Positions 50,599 to 61,369 of a stretch of DNA of 64,000 bases are shown here, one piece after another. The DNA is from Onchocerca lupi (lineage: Eukaryota; Nematoda; Chromadorea; Rhabditida; Onchocercidae). Within the stretch, counting starts at the first letter, position 1. The number at the start of each line of letters is the position of its first letter. The notes below the pieces were generated by a model. The model ran no database searches, had not been told where the DNA came from, and saw only the letters and a list, made by a program, of their open reading frames with translations. The translations under genes were made by a program, and so were the position numbers. The stretch spans positions 62,001 to 126,000 of the forward strand of contig JAOVVO010000019.1 in the NCBI GenBank assembly GCA_028564675.1, in the 5' to 3' direction.

Positions 50599-51585
50599 TC
50601 TATACAAATAAAGATGTAAATGCTCCTTGTTTGTCTCGGCAAAACTCTGGAAGTTCCGTACCAGTTGCTTTCAAATTTTGACACAACCTTGCATTTAAAT
50701 AGACGTGTTTTAATGTAAGCATATTTACTTTTTTTTTCACATGTCACGTCCGCGATAGCTAAAAGTAAATGAGAGAGCGGGTTTGTTGACTCCGCTTTCC
50801 TTTTTTCTCTCATTCTCCTTCTTCCTCTCATTTCTCTTTCTCCTTCTTTTCTCGGGTAAAACATACCAATAGAACAAGACGTATACGATTCATATAAACG
50901 TGAACGAATGACGTGGGTAGAATAAGGTTAGAATTAAAAAATACAGTTAGAATTAAAAGAAAAAAAAAAAACTGCTGTCAACCAAATGCTCCAATATTTA
51001 TCAACAGTTATTCTTATTATTATTCATTATTATTTATTCCTTTAATCCAAAGTCATTACTTTGTAACCCTTGGCTAGGATCAATGTCGATCACCGTCGCT
51101 CGCCAACAAAGGCGCATCATCATCACACGCTTATTATATATAGGAATGTCAATAGGAGCGGTTTAATGCTCCGACTCGGGTTTTTTGCCCTTTATGTCGT
51201 TTTTTTCTTTTTTACGTTAATAAATTTATCATTAGATTTGTTTTATTGATTTTTAATTGTTGCATAATAACTAATAATAAGTAGTAAAAAATAATAATAA
51301 ATAATAGCAACGCGTGTATAAATACTACAGCAGCGCGTGCACATGCGCATTTGAATGCAACGTTGTGGCAAAATTTCAAAGCAATAGGTAAGGAATTTCC
51401 GATATCTAAGATTTTGAATTAATATAGAAAATATAGATAAAACGTGCTTAGGAACTTTCGGAGGACTATGATTTTTGAACAAACGAACATTGATACTTTT
51501 ATTTATATGGAGCCGGAAACGCGAAGTGGCCAGTCCCCATAAACTAACTGGATCAGCAACGCGGAGTGTCGCCGGGTCCGGCTAG
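50599..51585 (+). mobile_element. non-autonomous Helitron with both termini
   Basis: The left end is TC (TCTATACAAATAAAGATG) preceded by host A. The right end is CTAG followed by host T, as expected for Helitron insertion between A and T. Before CTAG lies the hairpin typical of Helitrons: CTGGATC (51548-51554) pairs with GGTCCGG (51575-51581) around a GC-rich loop. The 987-bp body has no helicase or Rep frame and includes the CTCTCATTCTCC block and a TAATAA stretch shared with the copy at 24635. The short open frame on the minus strand at its left is not a gene. Confidence 0.85.
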
Positions 51586-52510
51586 TTATCAATAAAAACA
51601 CAGTGGTTGATTAATTAAAAGAGTCATTCATTAGTTGTCATCAACGGATGTTTTTATTTTCGAATTGCGTGAAAGTATTGCTGTCATCAGAAACTTTTTG
51701 ATTTTGATCGAACAATTCCCTTCCTGTCGTATATCCGTCTGCTTACAGAACTATTTTCAATCGCTGAAATGTATTATCAAGAAACATTTTCATTTTTCCA
51801 CTATCTAAAAATCATTATGACAAATCAACAATCGACTATTCAATTCAACACTTTTACAATGATAATTCATGGAATCGAGAGTTATCGAGTAATATCTCAA
51901 ACAAATTTAATGTAAATATTCGTCCCTGATAATTTTTTTTGCGATGTTTCCTTTTTTTTTTTTTCTTCACATCAAACTTCATTCTCGAAAACTCTTATCT
52001 GAACGATGAAATGTAGTAAATGTGATTCTTATCATTTCATTTCATAATCCCCTAAAAAGTGACATAATTCTTTTTATCAGTATAATAGGTAGGAAAAATT
52101 TCATCAATTGGAGGACACAACGTTGATAGAACAGGCAAGCAGGAGATCAGGATCAAAAATTATGAAAGTTTTTGATGAGCGAGCGATTCTGTGGATATTG
52201 AAAAGTTGATTTGGAAGTTGCTTCTGTTTTTCGATAAAATAAGACAGAGACAAATACCGGGAGAAGGTGAAGGGAAGGAGGGCTATTCTGGAAGACCGGT
52301 TTTATCAGCAGTAGTTCAATTATTTTAGCTGTAAAAAGTCCGTTTTTTTTTGTTCAAATCTTCTAAAAGGCATTTAGCTTTTTGGTGTATTTCGTTGAGT
52401 AATTCGCTTATTCAAAATGTACTTTAACACCCTAAAGCAAAATATTAAAGACAAGAATCAAGAAGTATGATAATATGATTATACAGTCGACTTTCTAGGA
52501 TCACTCCGGT
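51586..52510. other. intergenic upstream of the PAX gene
   Basis: AT-rich. A likely acceptor (CGACTTTCTAG) ends at 52499, just ahead of the PAX start codon. No other feature supported. Confidence 0.4.
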
Positions 52511-54489
52511 ATGCATTCAATGTTTATCACTGATGATAATTTCACAACACCGACAACATATGATACTATTACTACTGATTTCAATAATCAATGTGATTTT
52601 GAATTTAGTCGCAAATTTGAGAAATGGCTTCAGGTTTGCTTTTTATCAATTTTATATTTATCTGAATAGCTAATTGCAGCAGTAATCATTTCAGCCATTG
52701 ATAGTTGAAAATTAATGATAAATTCATTATCTATCAGAGAAAATGACATTGAAAACGACCAAAATTTATTCTTGTAGTCCATAGAAGAAAATAAGCATAT
52801 CAGTGATAATCAAATATTATGGAACTGGTGCGATCAAATCGAAAATTCGGATTTCTTACCTATTCTCGATGGTGAAAATGAGCGGCGATTAACAAGCTTA
52901 ATTTTTACCTTTTTTAAATCTTTTCTTTACCTTTCTCTTATTGTTATGTCAAATAATGTTTTTTCTGAAAATGATGCGAAATCTTTTTAATCTAAATTAT
53001 AGAATTGTTGGGAAAGATATTCTGAATAACAGAAAAAGATGATAATTTGCCCTATGCAGCATTTTTATTGAAAAATCCAAATTTTATTTTGTAATCTAGT
53101 TTTCAGAAATTTAACACTTGATAGATTTAAGATGATTTAAATTTATCATATTCAGAATGGTAGAAAATTATTTAGCACGTACGGGTAAGAATCAACTTGG
53201 TGGTATTTATGCCAACGGTCGTCCATTACCTGTACATCTTCGGGAACGTATCATCCAAATGGCTGCTTCGGGAATTAAACCCTGTCAGATATCACGCCAA
53301 TTACAAGTATCGCATGGTTGTGTCTCAAAAATCCTCTCCAGGTCAACAATTTCTATGGTTTAGCTTACAAATGCACGATTTCCTAGCTAAATTCCGTTCA
53401 GTCTATCTCCCGCGAGAAGCAATTCAATTTTTTTGTTTTGATTAATTTCTTTTAATGAATTATTAAATTAAAACTCGGCCATTTTATACAGGTACCGCGA
53501 TACGGGTTCAATTCGACCCGGTAAAATTGGTGGTTCAAAACCGAGGAAATCACTTCCACAGGTTTTATTATTTTAAGAATTCGAATTTGAGTTAATAAGA
53601 AATTTCATATTCTTACTTCTGAATCAATGACTAACGTGCAAGGAGTTACGCATAAATTCTTACAGTATTAAACTCATCTTAAATTTTCTGTAGTAAATGT
53701 TATATAGATGTTTTGCGCTTGACTTGATTCAAGTTCCCCAAAAATTTTCGATCATATCATTACACATTTTTCTAATCATTAAAAATCTCATATTTCTGTA
53801 AAATTTTGATTTGATATTTCCAACAAATGAAACTGATAAGTTAATATTTCGAAAATATTTCGATTATGTTAGTAATTAATTAAATCAAAAAAGGTGGTAA
53901 CAGCAATTGCGATTTACAAGCATTGTCAACCATCGATGTATTCATGGGAGATTCGTAGTCGGCTTATCAGTGATGGCGTTTGCAGTGTATGCAATGTTCC
54001 AAGTATTTCATCTATTAGCAGGCGAGTAGCGATTGCAATCATTACTTTTTTAATTTAAAGAAAAAGGATGAAAAAGTTTGATAATGAATAGAAAATGTTG
54101 GAAATGTCAAAACTTGGTATTAAACAGTGCTCCATTTTTAATTGAAACTAAAGAATGTGTTTTAAAACTTTTTAAATCATAAAGTTTTTAAATGAAAACT
54201 TTATTTAGTAATAAAATTAAAATCTTAGTTTTCTGAAGAGAACAGTTTCAGAATAGTCAGGACAAAAATTGGTATCAAGAAACGATCTAATTCAACCGAT
54301 ACTGCAGCATTAGCAATCACCGATACGAATATTCATTATCCGGCGCCAATAACAGATAAACGAATATTCGGAAAACAGAATCAAAAAGAAAGAGAAATGA
54401 ATACTATATGTAAGAATGTCGGATATAACATACAAGATGATAATAATGGTAATTTATCACTAATGAACTTTGTACCGAATCCTCAATAA
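52511..54489 (+). CDS. paired-domain (PAX3/7-like) protein lacking a homeodomain
   Basis: Seven exons join in phase (52511-52633, 52778-52871, 53033-53090, 53156-53341, 53492-53561, 53894-54025, 54241-54489) to 303 residues. Residues 1-92 are an acidic N-terminus. A full paired domain spans about 102-226. Its PAI part shows N-Q-L-G-G-I-Y-A-N-G-R-P-L-P, I-S-R-Q-L-Q-V-S-H-G-C-V-S-K-I-L and T-G-S-I-R-P-G-K-I-G-G-S-K-P-R. Its RED part shows Y-S-W-E-I-R-S-R-L-I-S-D-G-V-C and N-V-P-S-I-S-S-I-S-R. The PAI helices resemble PAX3/7 more than PAX2/5/8 or PAX6. The last exon encodes an 82-residue basic/polar tail with no homeodomain and no octapeptide before the stop. Nuclear DNA-binding regulator by family. 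The small third exon and the acceptor of the last exon (CTGAAGAG) are the weakest joins. Confidence 0.88.
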
Positions 54490-56317
54490 GTTCAAATTTT
54501 ATCATTTGATAGATTCAAATGTTTAAAAATAGGAATTAACAAGTTTGTTCGTCTAAATAGCATCTAAATTAATTTGCTGTAACTGCTATCGGCACTTCCA
54601 ATTGGTGAAAAAAAAACATGAAAACTAATTTTCGATTCTTGTTTTAACATTCTATGTTTCTGAAGATTGCAAAACTTCTCGTAATTTTTCTTTTCTCTCT
54701 CACTTTTTATTAGCACGGCAATAAATCAATCACATTTATTGGCAAAAATTTTGATTTAACCGGTTTTCGTCGAAAAAATCAATAATTCATTTCAACTGGA
54801 TTTGGAAAGAGAAAAGTGGTTCAAGATCCATCTAAAATTTCGAAAATAAAAAAAAAATGTTTCAATTGCCAATCTTCTCTGCATAGTTTTCGAAAATTAA
54901 TAAGCCAGTTAGCTAATAATTTAAGCTAAGTAGCACCTAAAATTTCAGTTATACAGTTTATTTCGCAGCTGATTAAAAAAATCAGACTGTTTCGTTCGGA
55001 TATCATTCGATAATATATGTACACATTTGCTATGTGTTTATCATCTTATCAGTGAAGTTGACATTAGTAACTGTGTTAACTCTGCACATTGATATTTAAA
55101 TTCATTGAATATTACTATTTTATTTTTTTGTAATATTTGATAACTAATTATACATATTATATAATTTTTCTATCACTATTACAGCACGAATAATTTTCTT
55201 CTTGCATTGTTCTCAGATAACTGTTTGTTGAAGCTTTAGTAATTAAGTAATTATCTTTTTCTATTTGTTTGAAAAAAGAGAAAAAAGACTTTAAATTTAT
55301 AAGACATCGAGAAAGGAGCAAATTTCTTTCTATTTTATATATATATATATCGTGAAGTACATCAGTGAATTTCAATGATGCAACTAATTTAATCACTTTT
55401 TAATGAAATAAAGTTAGTATCAATTTAATGACTCAGTTAATTAATTTGATTTTATGCAGTGTCATGAAATAATAGAATTTTCAGGCATTCATATATCACC
55501 GATCGCTTCCATCATATTGAATTCTCCTCCCTTTTCATGCTTGTAAAATATCTCGCAAAAGTATAAATCAGTTTGTTTCGAGGTAAAATAATTATAGGAC
55601 ATTTGTTCTCGCATTTGAAACAAATTCTCGAAATTTATTCTTTATTGGATTTATTCATTCTCTGGATCTACTCATTATTTTTCCTTCTAATTCAACAGAC
55701 ATTGGAGAATCCATCAATGAATTTTCATGAGAATTGTTATCTTCTAGTTTATTATCTTTCGGCATTTTTTGACTATGTCTTTTGAATAGGAGCAAAGGAG
55801 AAGATCAAACGAGCTGATTGGTTTTAGTTAATTAGAAGAGGAAGATTTGTGGATATCTGTAAACTGGACGGAAAAATAGGATCTCAACAATAGCCACTTG
55901 TCCTCTTCAGTAGATATATTAATATCAATAATTAGAAATAGAATTAATGAGAACAGAGAATAGCATAGTAGGAAATGGAATACAACTGAACTGAACAAAT
56001 ACATATGCAAATTAAATCTGAAATTTACGCAATATTATCTGTAAAAAAGGAACTAGTTTTGAATGTAATTACTCTATCAAGTTTTTCAAATTGCTTATTT
56101 TTTTTTTTTTTTTTTAAAGCAGCGATCTATATACAAAACAAAAATCTAACTAAAGTAAAATGGATTTTTAGATAAAATTGCTAAAAATATTCCAGATATT
56201 GAAATTTATTCAATAAATCGGAAAAGCCACTAGTAGAAAATTCAGTATTTTTGCTTCTTGTGAAGAAAATGTTTTCAAATCCTGAAAGCACAACACCTGC
56301 TCATTTTCTGTAAATAC
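54490..56317. other. intergenic between convergent genes
   Basis: About 1.8 kb of AT-rich sequence between the 3' ends of the PAX gene and the linked minus-strand exons. Poly-T at about 56099-56116. No gene supported. Confidence 0.45.
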
Positions 56318-57756
56318 TCAAGACAAAGTATTGATTTTCTTAAAATTTAATTTAGGTAATTCGTAGGAATATGAGAGCAAAGAAAAAATCAACAAAATGG
56401 CGATACTGGATATTCCAAATTGACGACTAGAACTGTTACCATCATCGCTTATTTTTACTTTTTCATGCGTTCCCTCTAAAAGTTCAAGTATTAGGAATGA
56501 AAACAGAAAAGAATTTTATGAAATTTTTTAAATTGAGATAAAAATAATTACTGCATATTCTGCAAAATGTTTTTATATCTTTGATTTGACCGTCGAACTT
56601 GCTAAAGTTGGCTGCAGCAAATTCTTCTGGATCAATAACATGCTGAAGTTCTATGCTGGGAAGTAAACTATGTACCACTTTATTGATGAATTCGGCGTTT
56701 ATTTCATTTTTGTTGTCTAAAAAAAATGTTAAATAGATGTTAAATAAAGTAATAACGTTAAATAACGTTAAATAAATGTTAAATAACGCAAAGTAAGATG
56801 AAACTCTAAAATAACAACAGGAAATTCAATTTGTTAAAGGAAATTCTTACCATTGTAAAATCAAATTTTCAATTATTTTTTTGTATTCTTTGAACTGCAT
56901 ATTAAACTTTATTTTCTCATCATATTTTGAATTTCTTACAATTGGAAATTGAAATTACTTGAGCATATTAATTATTGAGAAATCTAAAAATGAATCATAC
57001 TAAAGTAAAAATAGCGATATCTTGAAATTATCATGACAATTTTACATGATTTTTAGGTGCATCAAATTATTGAATTCAATACGTATCGCATGTATGCTTT
57101 GTAATACTGGAAAATTAATTATAGTTGCATTCATCTAACTTGTCGCTATCAATCAAGAAAAATGATAAAGGTTAAACATACTGTCAAAATGTTCACTTTT
57201 ATTACTGCTCATTTCAATGCTTTTCGTCGAATAAGTAATCATTGGATGGGATGTTGTCAGCTCGGTTACAATCGATGGCATGTCACGGATGCGTTCATTT
57301 TCTGTCGTCATTTCGACACTGCAATTAAAACTATCTTCTGCAACATTAGAGTTTATTTTTGATTTATGTTCAGAGATAGTGATACATACGACTTAATGAA
57401 CGATTAGGCATGTCCTAGTTGAAAAACCAAGAATTAGATGTGTTGTTTGCTCTTTTTTGAACAACTCATCGGCAAAATGTTTGTGAAAGACATGCGCAAG
57501 GATTTGTAAACAAAAACAAATTTATGAAATGAAACGGTAATTATAAATAATTGGTGATTATAAAAGATACAGTATGGAATTTCGCATAAATTTCAAAAAA
57601 AAAAAAGGAATTTCGTATAAATTTTTCGTATAAATTTCATTTGTTGATACCTTTTTGCGTCTTCCATAGATTCTGCCTTGAGTGGCAATTCCGTACTTTT
57701 AAAATTATCTTCTTTCAAAGTGATATTACATTGGATTGAATTGAAAAATTCATCAT
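56318..57756 (-). CDS. exons downstream of, and probably belonging to, the Ly-6-like gene
   Basis: Exons 57651-57756, 57390-57414, 57182-57337, 56552-56716 and 56318-56475 have good borders. The last four chain in phase. They encode polar, Ser/Thr/Glu-rich sequence (M-T-T-E-N-E-R, I-V-T-E-L-T-T-S) with single cysteines (Q-C-N-I-T, F-N-C-S-V, F-C-R-I-C), a helical segment (V-V-H-S-L-L-P-S-I-E-L), and near the end a hydrophobic stretch (ISSIAILLIFSLL) that could be a membrane or GPI-anchor segment. Exon 57651-57756 also fits in phase behind a possible donor in the Ly-6 exon (after 58296). Between 57651 and 57414 the phases do not meet, so one small exon is missing or there are two genes. Confidence 0.5.
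56725..56790. repeat. short TTAAATAA(C)GT tandem repeat
   Basis: Five to six imperfect copies of (A)GTTAAATAA(A/C) lie in an intron of the minus-strand gene. Visible directly; no function implied. Confidence 0.6.
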
Positions 57757-58235
57757 CTGAAATGCAAGTAATTTTTAGAAAGTTTTATTTCTTTTTGAAA
57801 TATGACTTAAATTCAAAATATGATTCTAGACTAAAGGTAATGGATCAATTATTGTTAGTGAAGAATAGATCTACAGAAAGAATAGAATTGCAGGTCAGAA
57901 TGATAAGAGTATTCAGCAATTCCCAAAAGTGCAGGATCTAAAATTCGAGACTAATTGATTTAAACATTCTTCATTATAATTGCAAACATTATTTAAGCAT
58001 CATCTCCAGAAGCAAAATACTAAAATATATCTTATTTTATGCAGGTGTGAAGAACTTTTTGGAAATTATTAAAATAAATATTCACGGAAGCTTTAATCAG
58101 GTGTGACAATCAAGCAACTGACACCATCTGAGCTTAATAAGTATATGATTCCAAAGAACAGCCATTGTTTCTAGCTTTTGCTATGAAATTCATATGATAT
58201 CGCATCCGAAAAATAATAATATCTCAAATAAAATA

Positions 58236-58851
58236 CTAAATAACGGATGTTAACTGCAGAAAAGTTCTGATTATATGATGTACATGAAACAAACCATGCT
58301 TTGGCACAAATTGACATTCTTCGAAAAAAGGCGTGCTGATGAATGTAAACATAGAAAGTGGTGCCTGGGGACTGTTACATCGATCTGAGGTTGTACATCC
58401 ACAGATCGTGTACTGCTTTTTTTGATAGCAATAAGCATGATCACGGAAAAATGCTCGTGTTTCTCTATCAACATTTATGCATCCCGATATCAGAGTTTCG
58501 TTATGATAACTATTGACTACTGAAATAGAACATTTGACAGATTTCTTTTTTGTTTGCAACAGTAATTTTAAAAAATTATAAAAAGATTAAATCGAAAAAA
58601 AATTACAGTAGTTCTAAATTTCAAATAGGATTCGAAATTAAATTTGAAAGTTGAAAAAACTGAGGATTGAATTACTTATTCATGGGAAATCGATTACCAA
58701 TAAAACAAATTTCTCCGTAACAATTTTCTGGGCAAGTTCTGATGCTAGAAATGGATGTGTGAGGTAGATAATCGCATTCCGCGCACTTAATACTAATAAT
58801 TTTTTGCGGTATAGATGTTAACCAAACAATCATTGTCAAGTATTCCTTCAT
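58236..58851 (-). CDS. secreted Ly-6/three-finger-like protein
   Basis: Exon 1 (58698-58851) and exon 2 (58236-58519) join in phase through a GTAATC donor and a TTCTATTTCAG acceptor for 145 residues if exon 2 is read to its TAG. The N-terminus is hydrophobic (MIVWLTSIPQKIIS). The cysteine pattern is C-A-E-C ... T-C-P-E-N-C-Y-G-E-I-C ... S-G-C ... Y-C ... I-C-G-C-T-T-S-D-R-C-N. The closing C-x-C-x5-C-N motif is typical of Ly-6/uPAR or nematode ET-type extracellular domains. Such proteins are usually secreted or GPI-anchored and modulate receptors. The ATG is two bases behind a CATTTATTTCACAG acceptor, which suggests trans-splicing. Exon 2 may instead splice after 58296 (GTTTGT donor) into the downstream exons, giving a longer anchored protein. 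Confidence 0.65.
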
Positions 58852-59092
58852 ACCTGTGAAATAAATGACAAATTATTTTTGTAAGCAATTTGATTTCTAA
58901 GCGTTTTCTCATTCATTTCCGTGTTCATTGTTGCTCAGATTTTGTATTATCTTTTATTTGAGCAGTTTTCATTTACCGAGTACAATTATCAGTTATAAAT
59001 AATGCTATGAAAAATTCGAACAAATGAAGTCAATGCAAGTAATTGCAAAAATTACAATTTCAAATGTTGGAAATTTCCCACTGCGTATAAAA

Positions 59093-59123
<31 letters not shown>

Positions 59124-59572
59124 AATTATAGCATCTTTCCCGGTAATGAAATTCGCAGAAATACATAAAAAGCAATGCAGACTCATAATCAGTGTTACTG
59201 CAATTTTGAAACAATTTCTTAGCTATATAAATTCTTTTAAATTATATTGCTAATCCTATACGGAATATCAATTGTGGTTATTATGATATATGAAAAGTAA
59301 TCTGACCGCCATGCAATATTTCGATCTACAAGCAAATAAATCCACTGACTTTTAAATTCATCTACAAATATTATCGCTTGCTGTCACGAAAGTACTAGAT
59401 CGATAATGAACAATGCATCAGCATGAATTTAAGCCATTCGTAACACAAACAGATCATCACACTGTAGATAACTTCTTGGAAATCGATCTATTGCTTTTGC
59501 TTATGTTTCAGAATCAAGTTTTTCTTTATAAAATGGAATTTACGAAAATGAAATTTTATCCTAAAACATAAG
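58852..59572. other. intergenic, no gene seen
   Basis: AT-rich with an A-rich block at 59089-59126. No supported exon apart from the innexin-like exon that follows. Confidence 0.4.
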
Positions 59573-59802
59573 CCAAAGAAGTGGATCGATTTGTAAGAAT
59601 TCATCTACGATGCGATGGTTTGTTTATGTTACGAATGGCTGAAATTCATGCAGGTGTATTGTTTGTTATCGATTTAATACTTTCACGACGCTTGCTAAGA
59701 ACTTCGTCAACTCATCGCAAGCAGGTAACTAAGCAAATTGACAATGTAAAATTTGGAAACTTGACAAGTGGCTTTAATATATTTTTTAACCTATCAGAAT
59801 AA
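59573..59802 (+). pseudogene. isolated innexin-like C-terminal exon
   Basis: The frame reads K-E-V-D-R-F-V-R-I-H-L-R-C-D-G-L-F-M-L-R-M-A-E-I-H-A-G and continues V-L-F-V-I-D-L-I. This matches the conserved innexin C-terminal block (F-V-x-x-x-L-R-x-D-G-x-F-x-L-R-M-x-x-x-H-A-G-x-x-x-x-x-D-L) that follows the fourth membrane helix of invertebrate gap-junction proteins. A donor GTAACT follows 59724; read through, the frame stops at 59800-59802. No exon for the four membrane helices or the YYQWV motif is visible upstream. The acceptor (AAAACATAAG) is poor. It is likely a gene fragment, less likely the last exon of a gene with a very long intron. Confidence 0.5.
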
Positions 59803-61369
59803 AGATTACAATATTCAAAGAAATATTAAAATTTTTATTCTAATCATAAGTGCTTATTTTAAATAGTTAAGTTATTTAAATTAGGAAGAAGACATTGGCG
59901 ACTTATCAATAGTAGAGTTGAAACTTACTTTGAGCAGTAACTTACTAATCTCACCTTTTATAGCTTTCTATACTACATTTTTTGCTGAATAGCACAATTA
60001 TTCCTTCGCGAATAAATCGATTTTTGAAATCTACTAGTGATTGAGATGAAACTGGATGAATTCATGACTATGATTTCCTAGATCTAACAGAAAATTTTGC
60101 ACATCACATAAGGATAGGGCTCAAAATTTTCCAGAAAAGTAAAATTTTTCTGTAAACAATGATTTTAGTCAAAAAGGATTCACATTTCTACGGTGTTTCA
60201 ATATTTTTATAGGGGTTCATCATCATAGTAGTGAAAGAATTATTATTTTGGCAAAAGGCTTATTTTTTTAAAATAAGCTTGAGACTTCTTACTTTGAGGA
60301 CTTTTGGAAAATCAAGAATAAAAGCAACCTGATAGAATTCTAATGCAGAATTTAAGTAGCAATTTTTACTTCTTCCACTGCATCGAATAGAAAAAATAAT
60401 TTAAACTCAAATTGATCAAGTTTGGAAGCTATTAAAATGCAGAAAATAAATAGATTGAAATTTTATGCAATAATCATGGTTATAACAATAAAATGTTTTA
60501 ATCACAACAAAATATTATGATAGACTGTTCATCATAATATTTTAATATAAGAATTCCTCGAATACCATGTTCAGTGAGTAAGTAATTAAATATAAATCGC
60601 AAATCTGAATTACAATTTCAAGATGAATCAATTGTTAACCATGGAGTTTAGCGTTCAGAAATTTACATGAAAAGAATCTAATTGAAATTAACAATAATAA
60701 ACATATATTAGCTGAGGAAGAGGAAAGGAAAAAAATGCGCAATTTTTGGCTTATTCGATCCATAATTTTTTGCTATCTTCCATTGTCAGTCCAACTAACT
60801 TGCTGTATTGAGCCAAATTAAAAACTAGTTTTCATATGATCTCTCTTCTGGACGAAGGATGTGGATCACTGCCTCACATAATTTTAATGTGTTTATGAAA
60901 GTTCATTTCGATCGTCCCACATAGTGTAAAATGAAAAATCATTGCAATGTGCATGACAGATATTTCAATAAATTGACATAAATAGGATGTACACAAAAAT
61001 TTTACAAAATATAAAAGTATCAAAAGATATTACATTTAATTTGATAACTTTGGTCGAAAATTTGATACCATTATTACTATCCAAAAGATCAGGATAAAAT
61101 GCAAAATATTTCACGTATTAGGTTTCACGCTAGTACTAAAACTATCAATAGATTCGCAGATAAAGCCTTCTAATATTGCTTTCCGTGAAGCGAATGATGA
61201 ACTATCATTATTTTTCGTGAAAAAATTCCGGAAGTGTTCTTGCTCTGAAAAAACAAGCATTAAATAATTTTATTGATTAATTGTCTGAAATTTCTGGAAA
61301 TTGCGTGAAAAATATTAAGAAAGAATAAATATTGTAGCAAATGTTTTTATTAATCAATAATCATCATTG
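59803..61369. other. intergenic, one possible terminal exon
   Basis: At about 61130-61250 on the minus strand, a GTTTTTTCAG acceptor is followed by an open frame (Q-E-H-F-R-N-F-F ... ending T-S-V-K-P-N-T). It could be an alternative 3' exon of the phosphatase gene, but no matching donor phase is certain. The rest shows nothing. Confidence 0.35.

Noticed and set aside
58271..58474. Second minus-strand frame overlapping the Ly-6 exon
   Set aside because: It is a shadow frame; the cysteine pattern and exon phase support the other frame.
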